Part shown: in pieces, positions 1 to 8,485 of the stretch
Numbering within the stretch: the stretch's first letter is position 1
Layout: each line of letters begins with the position of its first letter
DNA from: Bosea sp. AS-1
GTDB taxonomy: Bacteria > Pseudomonadota > Alphaproteobacteria > Rhizobiales > Beijerinckiaceae
Direction: 5' to 3'
DNA length: 64,000 nucleotides
NCBI RefSeq assembly: GCF_002220095.1
Contig: NZ_CP022372.1
Location: forward strand, 2,948,501 to 3,012,500
Notes under the pieces: model-generated
Told to the model about the DNA's origin: nothing
The model's database searches: none
What the model saw: the letters and a program-made list of their open reading frames with translations, nothing else
Program-made: the position numbers and the translations under genes

Positions 1-594
1 CAATGCGGCCGGAGACTTGTCGGCGTCGAGCACGACGCAGCGCTGCGGTTCCCGGCGAGCAATTTCCAGGTAAGCCTCGCGCAGTCTGCGGTGGAAGGTG
101 AGGGTTTCGCTTTCGAAGCGATCGACGCTTTCGCCGGGGCTGCGGCGCCGGGCGGCACGGGCGAGGCCGATTTCCGGGTCGAGATCGAGGATCAATGTCA
201 GCTTCGGCATGAGCCCGTCGACGGTGACCTGCTCCAACTCTTTGAGCAGGCCGGCATCGATATCGCCGAGCACGCCCTGATAGACGCGGGTTGAATCGAT
301 GAAGCGATCGCAGATCACCCAGTTGTCCTGCGACAGTGCCGGGCGGATCAGACGGTCGATATGGTCGATGCGTGCAGCCGAGAACATCAGCGCCTCGGCA
401 AAGGCACCATATTCCTTGATCCGGCCAGCGAGGACGGCCTCGCGAATGGCTTCTGCCTTTGGCGAGCCACCGGGCTCGCGCGTCGTCACGACGCTCGCGC
501 CGTCCGCGCGCAACCTTTCCGACAAGGCGCGTGCCAGCGTCGATTTGCCGGCGCCCTCGCCGCCCTCGAGCGTGATGAAATGTCCCCGGCTCAC
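1..594 (-). CDS. tmk: Thymidylate kinase, 3' end cut by window edge
   Basis: Phosphorylates dTMP to dTDP with ATP in dTTP synthesis. The visible 198 residues begin with a GTG codon at 594, one base after the stop of the upstream carboxypeptidase gene, so the two genes are probably cotranscribed. The P-loop GEGAGKST lies at residues 12-19. The REPGG dTMP-binding segment and the CDRFIDST (DR[FY]) motif follow in the usual order. No ATG is available upstream in frame without entering the neighbour, so GTG is the likely start. The C-terminus lies outside the window. The family assignment is secure. Confidence 0.93.
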   Translation of the reverse strand, partial: MSRGHFITLEGGEGAGKSTLARALSERLRADGASVVTTREPGGSPKAEAIREAVLAGRIKEYGAFAEALMFSAARIDHIDRLIRPALSQDNWVICDRFIDSTRVYQGVLGDIDAGLLKELEQVTVDGLMPKLTLILDLDPEIGLARAARRRSPGESVDRFESETLTFHRRLREAYLEIARREPQRCVVLDADKSPAAL

Positions 595-595
595 G

Positions 596-1825
596 TCAGG
601 ACCGCGTGACCCGGGCGAGCGCCTGCCGAACCCAACCGGTCGACAGCTCGAGCAAGGCATCCAGCGCCCGGCTTTGCAAGCTTCCGGCTTTCACCGTCTC
701 TGCCGCGTAGAGCGGGACCTCCAGCGTCTTCACCTCTCCGCGCGAGACGACAAGCTGCGCGACGGCTGCGCCTTCCCGCACCGGCACGCTCAACGGCCCC
801 TGATAGACGATCCGGGCGGAAAGACGCTCGCCGGTGCCGCGTGGCAGCAGCAGACTGACCGCGCCTTTCGTGCGCAGGGCGATACGGCCTTTCTCGCCGC
901 CATAGACGCTTGCCTCGCCGACCACCTCACCATCGGAAAAGAGCTGACGCTTCTCGAAGGCACGAAAACCCCATTCGAGCAATTTGCGCGCCTCGGCGGC
1001 GCGGTCCCGCCCCGTCTTGAGTCCGTTGACGACAACGATCAGCCGTTGGCCATTCTCGATAGCCGAACCGACCAGCCCGTAGCCGGATTCCTCCAGATCG
1101 CCGGTCTGCAGTCCGTCCGCACCGATCTCCATCGTCAGCAGCGGATTGCGGTTCACCTGGCGGATCTTGTTCCAGGTGAATTCCTTCTGGCCGAAGATTT
1201 TATAGAGCTCGGGATAGGTCTTGATGATGTGGTTCGCCAATAGGGCGAGCTCGCGGGCCGTGACCCGCTGTTCCGGATCGGGCATGCCGGTCGCGTTGCG
1301 GAAGACCGACTTTGTCAGGCCAAGCGCCCTCACCCGCTCCGTCATGACCCGGGCGAAGGTCGCCTCGTCGCCGGCGATGGCTTCAGCGAGTGCGATCGCC
1401 GCGTCGTTCCCAGCCTGGACGATCAACCCTTGCAGAATGTCGGAGAGTTTGATCCGGCTGCGTACCGCCGCGAACATGGTCGTGCCACGCGCCGGCGCCC
1501 CGCCCTTGCGCCAGGCATTCTCGGAAATGCCGATTTCGCTGTCGAGATTGAGACGTCCTGCGCCGATTTCCTGGAAAGCGACGAGCGCCGTCGCGATCTT
1601 GGCCATGCTGGCCGGCACCATCGGGTCATCGGCCGCCTTCTCGTAGAGAACGGCACCGCTATCCGAATCGAGCAGGAAGGCGAAGGGTGCTGGCGACTGG
1701 AAATTCTGTGCGCGCGCTGCGGGAGCCGAGGCACAAGCCAGAAAAGCCAGCATCAACCCGCGTGCAAGCTTTCCGATCGTCCGGGAAGGCCTGCCTTGCG
1801 ATGTCGGATGGAACGCCGCGCTCAT
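596..1825 (-). CDS. D-alanyl-D-alanine carboxypeptidase family protein (PBP5/6-like) with altered motifs
   Basis: Penicillin-binding-protein 5/6-type enzymes trim the terminal D-Ala from peptidoglycan pentapeptides in the periplasm. The 409-residue protein has a signal peptide ending near residue 40, a peptidase S11 domain with the nucleophile motif S73-M-A-K76, and a C-terminal PBP5-type beta domain. The two other active-site boxes deviate from consensus: the usual SGN is A138-G-N140 and the usual KTG is Q240-T-G242. Both were checked in the DNA. The fold is clear, but full catalytic activity is uncertain. It sits directly upstream of tmk with a one-base gap and downstream of rlpA, so the region mixes envelope and nucleotide functions. 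Confidence 0.9.
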   Translation of the reverse strand: MSAAFHPTSQGRPSRTIGKLARGLMLAFLACASAPAARAQNFQSPAPFAFLLDSDSGAVLYEKAADDPMVPASMAKIATALVAFQEIGAGRLNLDSEIGISENAWRKGGAPARGTTMFAAVRSRIKLSDILQGLIVQAGNDAAIALAEAIAGDEATFARVMTERVRALGLTKSVFRNATGMPDPEQRVTARELALLANHIIKTYPELYKIFGQKEFTWNKIRQVNRNPLLTMEIGADGLQTGDLEESGYGLVGSAIENGQRLIVVVNGLKTGRDRAAEARKLLEWGFRAFEKRQLFSDGEVVGEASVYGGEKGRIALRTKGAVSLLLPRGTGERLSARIVYQGPLSVPVREGAAVAQLVVSRGEVKTLEVPLYAAETVKAGSLQSRALDALLELSTGWVRQALARVTRS

Positions 1826-1874
1826 GCTCCGATCAGAAGCAGAGCACCATGGCTCCGGTCAAGCCGGTCGAGCG

Positions 1875-3056
1875 TCAATTCCGCGCCAGGGACTGCAAGG
1901 GCTGCGGCGCGAGGTGGTTCAACGGATGCTTGCTGGAGAAGCGCTCAATCGGCTTCTTCTCGGGCGCAGCGAACAGGCTCGCAACATTGGCGCGGGCCGG
2001 CGGCAGCGTCGTACGCAGCGTGGCTGGAACCGCGACCGGCCTTGCGGCGTTAGCGATGGTGTCGAGATCGAACGGACGGTTTGGCGGCAGCGGAGCGCCG
2101 TGAACAGGCGTGCCCGCAGGGGTCGAAACGGGCGCGCGGAGGGGCGTAGAACTGGCGGAAGCCAGCGTAGCGACGACAGGCTCGCTTGGCGCGATCACGC
2201 GCGGTTGCGGCGGCGCATAAGCCTGGACGACAGGCTGGCTGACGGGGGCCGGTGCGGCAGGAGCCGCTTCAGGTTCGGAAGCCGGCTCGATGTCGAGATC
2301 GGGGCTCGGCGTGCGCGAGGTCGAAGCGCCGCTTGCGCTGGCAACCATGGTGCGTGCGCTCGTGCCCGGAATCGGCGCCGCGGAGCCGTCGGTGCGCAGC
2401 GTCGCAAGAAGGAGCTTGTCGTCCGAGCCAGCAAGCGATGCCTGCCCGAGATATTCCATCTTGATGCGTGCCGTACCGAGATGACGGAAGGCCAGGGCCT
2501 CGGCGGTCTTCTGCGAAACGTCCATCAGGCGGCCGCCATGGAACGGGCCGCGATCGTTGACGCGCACGATGATCGAGCGGTTGTTGAGCAGATTGGTGAC
2601 ACGCGCATAGGCCGGGAGCGGCATGGTCGGATGCGCGGCAGAGATGCTGTTGCGGTCGTAGACCTCGCCGTTAGCAGTGCGACGCCCATGGAACGCCTCA
2701 CCATACCAGGAGGCCGTGCCGACGGCGGAGAAGCCCACCGGCTTCTCGAAGGGCACATAGCGCTTGCCAGCGACGGAATAAGCCTTGCCAACGAGCTGAC
2801 GCCCGCCGCCCTTCGGCACCGGCTCGCCATCGGCGACGACACGCGGGCTGGCGGTGCCATATTTCCACTGCGGGAAGGCGCCGATTTCTTTGGATTTGCG
2901 ACCGGCGACCTGATTGCCGGCGCAGTTGGCGGCAAGAAGTCCGGCGAGAACTACGCAGCCGAGCCGCAGGACGGAAATGTGACTGGAAGGCGCGATCGAC
3001 GACACGGAATCTGCGGAAGACGTTTCCGTGGCCGAAAAGCGAGCGCCTCGAATCAT
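1875..3056 (-). CDS. rlpA: RlpA-family septal ring lytic transglycosylase
   Basis: RlpA proteins cleave glycan strands lacking stem peptides and act in the cell envelope. The double-psi beta-barrel domain is plain at about residues 113-204, with GTASWYG, the Thr-Ala-Asn-Gly-Glu stretch and VNDRGPF. A hydrophobic N-terminal segment ends in L-A-A-N-C (Cys45). This resembles a lipobox, but Asn at -1 is unusual, so lipidation is uncertain. The middle and C-terminal thirds are Pro/Ala-rich and low complexity, and no SPOR domain is obvious. An in-frame GTG exists at 3089, but the ATG at 3056 is preferred because a purine-rich stretch precedes it and it gives a more compact signal region. Confidence 0.88.
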   Translation of the reverse strand: MIRGARFSATETSSADSVSSIAPSSHISVLRLGCVVLAGLLAANCAGNQVAGRKSKEIGAFPQWKYGTASPRVVADGEPVPKGGGRQLVGKAYSVAGKRYVPFEKPVGFSAVGTASWYGEAFHGRRTANGEVYDRNSISAAHPTMPLPAYARVTNLLNNRSIIVRVNDRGPFHGGRLMDVSQKTAEALAFRHLGTARIKMEYLGQASLAGSDDKLLLATLRTDGSAAPIPGTSARTMVASASGASTSRTPSPDLDIEPASEPEAAPAAPAPVSQPVVQAYAPPQPRVIAPSEPVVATLASASSTPLRAPVSTPAGTPVHGAPLPPNRPFDLDTIANAARPVAVPATLRTTLPPARANVASLFAAPEKKPIERFSSKHPLNHLAPQPLQSLARN

Positions 3057-3423
3057 GCCGTCATTCCGTCTTTCAGGCCAAAACTTCACACCGAGCCAGG
3101 TCGCGAGCGCAACCTTGCCGAGTTTTCGGCCAATTCCATTAAGGGATCGTTAAACGACGAAAACGCTACGCGCCGCCGTCAAGGGGCCATCCCGCTGCCC
3201 AGGAGCGGGCACAAAAGTGTCGGAAACCGGACACATGTCAACCCGATCCGACACCCCGATCAATTTTTCGAACCGGCGTGGCACCGGCGCCACGCTCAGG
3301 TAGAAGGCCGATTGCGCGCAGCGGAGCTGTCCAAACGGCAGAAAACCCACGACGTGAAGGGCGAGATCGGCGCCACCGAGCCCCTTGCAAAATCTGTGGG
3401 CGGGCGGCATTGAACGGGCCAAC
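3057..3423. other. Intergenic region before tRNA-Ser, no gene recognised
   Basis: About 365 bases lie between the rlpA start and the tRNA. Frames crossing it are long only because the sequence is GC-rich, and none has a plausible start and composition. It should hold the rlpA and tRNA promoters, but no confident -35/-10 pair was identified. Confidence 0.5.
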
Positions 3424-3513
3424 GGAAGGGTGGCCGAGTGGTTTAAGGCAGCGGTCTTGAAAACCGCCGTGGGTGCAAGCCCACCGTGGGTTCGAATCCC
3501 ACCCCTTCCGCCA
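3424..3513 (+). tRNA. tRNA-Ser (anticodon TGA)
   Basis: A 90-base class II tRNA. The acceptor stem GGAAGGG (3424-3430) pairs with CCCTTCC (3503-3509), followed by discriminator G and an encoded CCA (3511-3513). The anticodon loop reads CTTGAAA, giving anticodon TGA. The long variable arm and the TTCGAATCC T-loop are present. The 3' end doubles as the attachment site of the adjacent integrative element, which leaves the tRNA intact. Confidence 0.97.
3497..3513 (+). repeat. attL, 17-bp direct repeat within tRNA-Ser
   Basis: The sequence TCCCACCCCTTCCGCCA forms the end of the T-arm, the acceptor strand and the CCA of tRNA-Ser. An identical copy lies at 17584-17600. Integration into tRNA 3' ends with regeneration of the gene is standard for tyrosine integrases. 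Confidence 0.93.
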
Positions 3514-3576
3514 GAAACTCCACCGCTAGATTTAGTCTGTAATTTCAATGTTTTACGAGAGCGCAAAATCAAGGTA

Positions 3577-3634
3577 GACCCATATTGCCCCCAAAATTGG
3601 ACCCATATTTGGACCCAGATTTGAACCCGTCTTA
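3577..3634 (+). repeat. Short tandem repeats next to attL (possible integrase/excisionase arm sites)
   Basis: GACCCATATT occurs at 3577 and 3600. From 3599 three adjacent 12-base units follow (GGACCCATATTT, GGACCCAGATTT, GAACCCGTCTTA). Related TGGACCCA and TGCCCCCA words also occur at the other end of the element, between the integrase start and attR (about 17488-17518). The placement just inside both ends fits arm-type recombinase binding sites, which is an inference. Confidence 0.55.
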
Positions 3635-3644
3635 GGGAGGTGAA

Positions 3645-4205
3645 GTGGACGACCGCGAGAAGTTCGCCTGGATGGTAGCTGAGTCGAAAAAGCTCACAGC
3701 GGCCATCGCAATCCCCGACAGCACGATACCCGACATTTACACCGCCCCGTCGGATTGGGAGTTCATCCTTAAAATTGATGCTCTGCTTGAGGCTGCGGTC
3801 AGGATGGTCGTCAAGGCCAACCTTGTCGGCACCAAGCGCATGGACCAAGCTAAAATTGAAGCCTTCATCGACACGCTGGCTATGCGAGGACGCACATCCC
3901 TCCTTTCGCTGCTCGATGCGGCCGGCTGCGATAAGACCGAGATGGCTCTCATCGACGCCGTCAGGCTTCTTCGTAACGGTTTCGCCCACGATATCGTTCA
4001 AGTGCAGAAGTCGCTTATTGAGGTCATCAAGGCGCGCAAGGACAAGACCCAGCTCTTGAAATCGCTTTGTTATATTCAAGAGTATGACGAGGCGAAATTG
4101 ATAAAGATGTACGAAGAGGACGGTCAATTTCTTCGGTTCAGTATCATCCACGGCGCGCTTGTATTTCTGGTCGTGGCCTACCACGGCGCGCTGAAGGAAG
4201 CCTGA
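3645..4205 (+). CDS. Uncharacterised HEPN-like alpha-helical protein
   Basis: The protein has 186 residues and starts at GTG 3645 behind a strong AGGGAGG ribosome site at 3634-3640. The sequence is predicted mostly helical and contains R110-N-G-F-A-H115. This matches the Rx4-6H signature of HEPN domains, where Arg and His form the RNase active site in many toxin and abortive-infection proteins. No partner nucleotidyltransferase (MNT) is encoded next to it. It is the first gene inside attL and one of few plus-strand genes in the element. The DNA is clearly more A/T-rich than the chromosome around it. It may be an RNase effector, a DUF4145-like accessory protein, or something else. The domain call rests on one motif and the helical pattern. 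Confidence 0.55.
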   Translation: MDDREKFAWMVAESKKLTAAIAIPDSTIPDIYTAPSDWEFILKIDALLEAAVRMVVKANLVGTKRMDQAKIEAFIDTLAMRGRTSLLSLLDAAGCDKTEMALIDAVRLLRNGFAHDIVQVQKSLIEVIKARKDKTQLLKSLCYIQEYDEAKLIKMYEEDGQFLRFSIIHGALVFLVVAYHGALKEA

Positions 4206-4230
4206 TTGACTAGACACTCCGAGCAATGCC

Positions 4231-4270
4231 AAAAAACAGGGGAGGCCCCGGTTGCCCGAAGTCTCCCCCT
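4231..4270 (-). terminator. Rho-independent terminator of the restriction-modification gene
   Basis: Read on the minus strand, GGGGAG (4268-4263) pairs with CTCCCC (4244-4239) around a GC-rich loop, followed by TG and six T residues (4236-4231). It lies about 190 bases beyond the stop codon at 4456 and closes the leftward transcription unit before the convergent HEPN-like gene. Confidence 0.65.
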
Positions 4271-4455
4271 GAGGTTCACCTAAGAACGCCCGCTCGGGCA
4301 CCTCTCGGCGTGGTCGCTTATCGTACTCAGGCAGCTCTCGCGCCATCGTGTTCATCAGGTGGATGAACGACACCCAGTTGCCCCACGGGACCGCCCGCGC
4401 GAGATTCGTGACGTCCCGCTGTGAAAGCGAGTTGTCCCGCGACAGGGCGGCCGCT
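4271..4455 (-). other. Coding-like stretch without a proper ORF downstream of the MmeI-like gene
   Basis: On the minus strand this stretch reads through in the frame beginning with ATG 4490, with coding-like composition (for example WVSFIHLMNTMARELPEY). The frame has no stop before the terminator and runs on through the antisense of the next gene and the tRNA, so it cannot be a normal gene. It may be a remnant of a small downstream gene that lost its 3' end, or chance. Confidence 0.3.
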
Positions 4456-7400
4456 TCAAGCCGCCCGGCGCAACTGGTAGCTATGCCCATCCCGAGACGA
4501 GGCGAAGCCCATGCGCACCAGAGAGGTGAGCGTCGCGCGGACGTGCGGCTCGATGCGCTTGCCCTGCCGGAACCCGGCCGCCACGGCGCTCGCTTCCACC
4601 GTGCCCTGGGTGCTCGCGAGGGCGGCCATCACCGCCGCGGTCCGGGCGACTTCGTCGCTCGGGAAGCTGGGCTTCTGCTCCGCTCCGGCGTCCGCCACCA
4701 GCAGCATCTCGCCCTGCGCCTCCGCAAGCTGCGGCGCGGCTTCCTCGGCGATGCCAGCGCGAGCTTTCTGGTAAGCCGGACGGAGCCAGCGGACGATGCC
4801 GCGTCCCTCCTCCGCCGCCCGCGCCTTGTTGAGCGTGACGAGGCGGCCAATCACGTCCTCATCCGACAGATCGGCAGGCCAGCCATAGGCCCCGAAGACG
4901 AGAGTATCGAGCCGGTCATGCGTCTCCTTCAGTATCAGCACGAGCCCTTCGGCGTTGACGCGCTCGTCATCGGCATCGAGCGATGTGCCTACCCGCATCT
5001 TTTCGAGGACGTTGTACATCTGGGTCAGCGTCAGATGCGGGTGCTCCGCCTGCCTAGTCTTGCGATGGGCGTCCAGCTCCTCCGCCACGGCGCGGATGTC
5101 CTCCTGTAGCGCAGCGGGGGCGTCCGGGAAGGGAAAGGGATCGAAAACACGCGACTTCGAATAACGCGGATCGTTGCCGACACCGAGCCAACCACCGGCA
5201 CGCAAGGCCCAGACAACATGAACCCGCGACGACAGGACGCCGAGGTGCCAAGCGTCATCGAACCCCATGCAGACGAGCATGTTGTCGGGAAGGATGGAGG
5301 CGTCGAGGAACTGGAAAACCCGGTGCTTAGCCGTCTCGACGGTGGCAACGTAGCGACCGAGAGGCGCAAGGCATCGGCGGAACTGCGGGTTGTTTTCGCC
5401 AAATAGCCACCACTGCTCTTTCCTGTAAGCGCGGTTGTTCTTGTCGCGTTCCGGTTTCACTTTCGCGAGAACATGCTGGTAGACCTCCGGGAAGCGGGCA
5501 CGGGCCTCTTCTGCCGACAAGCCGAAAAGGTCAATGACCATCACACCACGAGGCCGGCTGGTGAGGTCGCGGCCGTTGCGATAGTGCCGGATGTGCTGCT
5601 CCAGCCCCGACCGCTTGCCGAGCCCCAGAGCAGCAGCCTCTTGCGGCGTGACGATGAAGCCCGAGCCGTGTAGCTTCACTCCAGGCGAGCAGACATAGTC
5701 ATTCGCCCGGAGCGGGCTCGCGTCCGTCACATCCGCGCCGACCGTCAGGTCGGGATTGATGGTCCCCCCCTGTTCAGCGAACTCGACAACCGGCGTGTCA
5801 CTGCCAAGGTCGGCCTCGCGCGTGACCTCCCGTAAGACGCCATCATGCTTCCCGGCCGCAGCCACAGTCATGGCGATGCGGACCGCAGCGGCGTCCTTGG
5901 TCGCCTTGGTCCACGGATGGTCCGAGATGGCCATGAGGAGTGAGACGGGTTTCTTCGCCTTCAGCCGTGCCGCCATGACACGACGAGAGAACTCCTGCGT
6001 GATTGAATTGGTGGTGACGAAGCCGCAGCGCCTGAGCCGTGAACCCTTGCGGGTCAGCAGCTCCGCTGCCCGGTCCCACCAGTACATGACGAAGTCGGCG
6101 CTTTCGTTGATGTGCGGATGCGCGTCCCACAGCGCGCGGGCATAGCCTTCGCCCATCCGTCCACGGATGTCCTTGCCGCCGACGAAGGGCGGGTTCCCGA
6201 CGATGTAGTCCGCCTCCGGCCAAGCCGGGCGGCGCGGGTTCCGGTAGCTGTAAACCTCAACGCGATTGCCCTCCGCGTCGGTGCGTGTCTCAGGCTTGCC
6301 GCTGGCATCGACTACCAGTTCCTTGCCGTCATGGGCCACCACGGCGTCCATCGCCTTGATGGTGCGGAAGTCCTTCAGGATGGGCTCAGCCGGCGCTGCG
6401 CCCTTGGTGCGGAAGTGCCATTGCAAGAAGCCGATCCAGACCACCAACTCGGCGATGGCCGCTGCCCTCGGGTTCACCTCCATGCCGAGGAACTGGTGCG
6501 GGTCGATGGTGTGACCTTCGAGCATCAAGGTCTCTTGCCCGCCGAGGTCCGCCACGGCCTCGAGCACCTCGCCTTCGAGCCGCTTCATCATCTCCATGGC
6601 GACGTACAGGAAGTTGCCAGTGCCGCAGGCCGGGTCCATCACGCGCGTCTCGCAGAGCCGGCCGTGGAACTTCTGCACCTCGGCGAGCGCCCCCTTGGCG
6701 TTGCCGGCCGCGTTCAGGCGCTCGGCCGTGGCACGGACGTGGTCCCATTCCTCCCGCAGTGGCTCCATAAGCGTCGCCACCACCAGCCGCTCGACATAGA
6801 CGCGCGGGGTGTAGTGCGCCCCGAGCTTGCGGCGCTCGGCTGGATCCAGTGCCTGCTCCAGCAAGGCGCCGAAGATGGCCGGTTCGACCTCGCGCCAGTT
6901 CGCCTTCGCCGCCTCCAGCAACTCGCCGATTTCCTCCTTGGGCAGGGGCAGCACCGTCCGGTCCTTGAAAAGGTAGCCGTTGAACCGTTTCACGGTGGCC
7001 TCGATAGCAAACGCGAAGCCGCCCGTGTCCATGGCTTCCCAGAGCTGCCCGACCAAGCGGGGGAAGAGGTCGGGATTGTCCCGGCACCGCGTCAGGATGG
7101 TCTTGAAGCTATCCTTCGGGATCAGCTCTACGTCTTCGGCGAACATCGTGAACAGGCAGCGCATGAGGAAGAGCGCAATCTGTTCCGGGGCATGAACGGC
7201 GCGGCCATCGGCAACCCGGCGCTCTTCGAGGAACTTCGAGACTGCGGCGAGACGGACCGCGATGTCGCGCGTGACCTTGGCTGAGCGTTTGGTCGGATCG
7301 AGGCTGTGAGGGGCGGTCCAGATCAGCTTCAGTCGTTCGCGGATGGCAGGGTTGCGCAAATCCTCCATGGTGACGCGGAAGCCCTGCCGGTCCGGGAATT

Positions 7401-7917
7401 GCGCATAGTTCTTCCCCTGCCCGGAGAAGTCCGCGTAGCATTCGAGGCTATTCCCGACATCACAGACGATCAGGAAGGGCGGCCAACCTTCCGCTGGTGG
7501 CAGGGCCTTGGCATAGTTCTCCGCCTGGCGCCGGGCGTTCTGCATCATGATGTCCCATGAGCGGCCGGTCCCCCGGCGTCCGCGCGGGCTGGGAGAGGCA
7601 GGAGCTTCTGGCAGGAGGTCGCCCTGCGCAGGCATCAACTCCTTGGCACCGCCCTCCAGCCGGCTCTGCTTGGCCTCCAGCACGAAGCAGCCGCGCTTGT
7701 ACAGGTCGATGCGCCCCCGCGCCGTGGAGCCGTCCGGCTCGCGGAAGGTCACGGCCCGCTCGAAGACATAGGCGTTGAGTTCGGTTGCATGTCCGGCCGG
7801 GTCGGGAGACGGGACGCCGATGACGCTGCACAACTCGGTCAGGAAGAGGGCATAGTTCGCCCGCTCCTGCCCACCCGCACCGGCGGTCCAGCGGGCAATG
7901 AAATGCTCAATGTCCAT
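4456..7917 (-). CDS. MmeI-like type IIG/IIL restriction-modification enzyme (class I SAM DNA methyltransferase)
   Basis: A single polypeptide of 1,153 residues. The N-terminal MmeI_N-type domain contains D71 and E81-x-K83 (GRIDLY...VLEAKQ), the PD-ExK nuclease signature. A helical spacer and GAHYT at 367-371 follow. Next comes an adenine methyltransferase core with SAM motif I DPACGTGNF (428-436) and catalytic motif IV NPPF (575-578). The remainder is a target-recognition region and C-terminal helices. Such enzymes methylate one strand of an asymmetric site and cut unmodified DNA at a fixed distance. The start at ATG 7917 (MDIEHF) matches family N-termini; a GTG/ATG extension to 7938 is possible. 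It overlaps the upstream gene by 11 bases. The nuclease and methylase motifs look intact, so it is probably functional. Confidence 0.88.
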   Translation of the reverse strand: MDIEHFIARWTAGAGGQERANYALFLTELCSVIGVPSPDPAGHATELNAYVFERAVTFREPDGSTARGRIDLYKRGCFVLEAKQSRLEGGAKELMPAQGDLLPEAPASPSPRGRRGTGRSWDIMMQNARRQAENYAKALPPAEGWPPFLIVCDVGNSLECYADFSGQGKNYAQFPDRQGFRVTMEDLRNPAIRERLKLIWTAPHSLDPTKRSAKVTRDIAVRLAAVSKFLEERRVADGRAVHAPEQIALFLMRCLFTMFAEDVELIPKDSFKTILTRCRDNPDLFPRLVGQLWEAMDTGGFAFAIEATVKRFNGYLFKDRTVLPLPKEEIGELLEAAKANWREVEPAIFGALLEQALDPAERRKLGAHYTPRVYVERLVVATLMEPLREEWDHVRATAERLNAAGNAKGALAEVQKFHGRLCETRVMDPACGTGNFLYVAMEMMKRLEGEVLEAVADLGGQETLMLEGHTIDPHQFLGMEVNPRAAAIAELVVWIGFLQWHFRTKGAAPAEPILKDFRTIKAMDAVVAHDGKELVVDASGKPETRTDAEGNRVEVYSYRNPRRPAWPEADYIVGNPPFVGGKDIRGRMGEGYARALWDAHPHINESADFVMYWWDRAAELLTRKGSRLRRCGFVTTNSITQEFSRRVMAARLKAKKPVSLLMAISDHPWTKATKDAAAVRIAMTVAAAGKHDGVLREVTREADLGSDTPVVEFAEQGGTINPDLTVGADVTDASPLRANDYVCSPGVKLHGSGFIVTPQEAAALGLGKRSGLEQHIRHYRNGRDLTSRPRGVMVIDLFGLSAEEARARFPEVYQHVLAKVKPERDKNNRAYRKEQWWLFGENNPQFRRCLAPLGRYVATVETAKHRVFQFLDASILPDNMLVCMGFDDAWHLGVLSSRVHVVWALRAGGWLGVGNDPRYSKSRVFDPFPFPDAPAALQEDIRAVAEELDAHRKTRQAEHPHLTLTQMYNVLEKMRVGTSLDADDERVNAEGLVLILKETHDRLDTLVFGAYGWPADLSDEDVIGRLVTLNKARAAEEGRGIVRWLRPAYQKARAGIAEEAAPQLAEAQGEMLLVADAGAEQKPSFPSDEVARTAAVMAALASTQGTVEASAVAAGFRQGKRIEPHVRATLTSLVRMGFASSRDGHSYQLRRAA

Positions 7918-8383
7918 GATCGCGATGCGATGCCCCAATCCCCGGCGGAACCGTAGCTATCCCGTCGTGGCGGAGCAACCAGAGGAGCACAGGTCGAGGC
8001 GTTGCCGAATAGTAGGCCGCAATACTAGGCGCTATATCCGACAAGGACAGGGCCGCGAATGCGAGGCGCCAGCTGCGCTTAGCGTTCCGCACGGTGCCGT
8101 TAGTGGTCCCCGAGACCAGCCGCAGGTTCTCCCGAAACAGGTTGAGCGGGTCGCCGTCCGCCAGCTCGATCATCTCACCGTCGCCAAGCCGCTTCAGCAG
8201 CAGCACAACAGGGAAGTGCTCCCCGGTAAATGGGCAGGTGATGTTGACCCGCCCGGTCGCGTTGCCGATGCGCCAGTGCGTGGCGTCGGGGTAGCCTAAG
8301 GCCAGCAGGGCGTCATAGTCGGCGGACGTGATGCTGACCGTGCGCAGCTCTCCGGTGGGATGCACGGCGATATGAAGTTGCAT
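7907..8383 (-). CDS. Hypothetical protein with an HNH/AP2-homing-endonuclease-like DGDPLNL motif
   Basis: The protein has 158 residues. The central part reads ELADGDPLNLFRENLRLV, close to the D-x-x-N-G-D-x-x-N-x-R-x-N-L signature of phage HNH/AP2-type proteins, but the usual His-His start of an HNH metal site is not obvious. A second element protein (11961-12284) carries the same DGDPLNL motif. Its 3' end overlaps the start of the MmeI-like gene by 11 bases, so the two are probably translated from one message. It could be a DNA-binding regulator of that gene or a degenerate endonuclease. Function unknown. Confidence 0.6.
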   Translation of the reverse strand: MQLHIAVHPTGELRTVSITSADYDALLALGYPDATHWRIGNATGRVNITCPFTGEHFPVVLLLKRLGDGEMIELADGDPLNLFRENLRLVSGTTNGTVRNAKRSWRLAFAALSLSDIAPSIAAYYSATPRPVLLWLLRHDGIATVPPGIGASHRDHGH

Positions 8384-8406
8384 GATCTGGGTCCATCAAA
8401 TGAGAA

Positions 8407-8436
8407 AGGCCCCCGAGAGGTGTCTCCCGAGGGCCT
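8407..8436 (-). terminator. Terminator-like hairpin
   Basis: On the minus strand AGGCCC...CGGGAG folds with CTCTCGGGGGCCT and is followed by TTTCTCATTT. It separates the gene ending at 8486 from the gene starting at 8383, so the restriction-modification transcript probably starts in this gap. Confidence 0.6.
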
Positions 8437-8485
8437 GCTGAAGGTGATGCGGAGGGGGCCGTATCGGATACAGACCCTTGATGGG

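Noticed and set aside
1824-3413. Plus-strand frame of 529 codons over rlpA
   Set aside because: Arg/Gly-rich antisense shadow of the RlpA gene with no domain.
3150-4490. A long minus-strand reading frame of 446 codons
   Set aside because: It runs antisense through the HEPN-like gene and through the tRNA-Ser, which cannot be protein coding. Only its first 70 or so codons look coding-like and they are described as a possible remnant.
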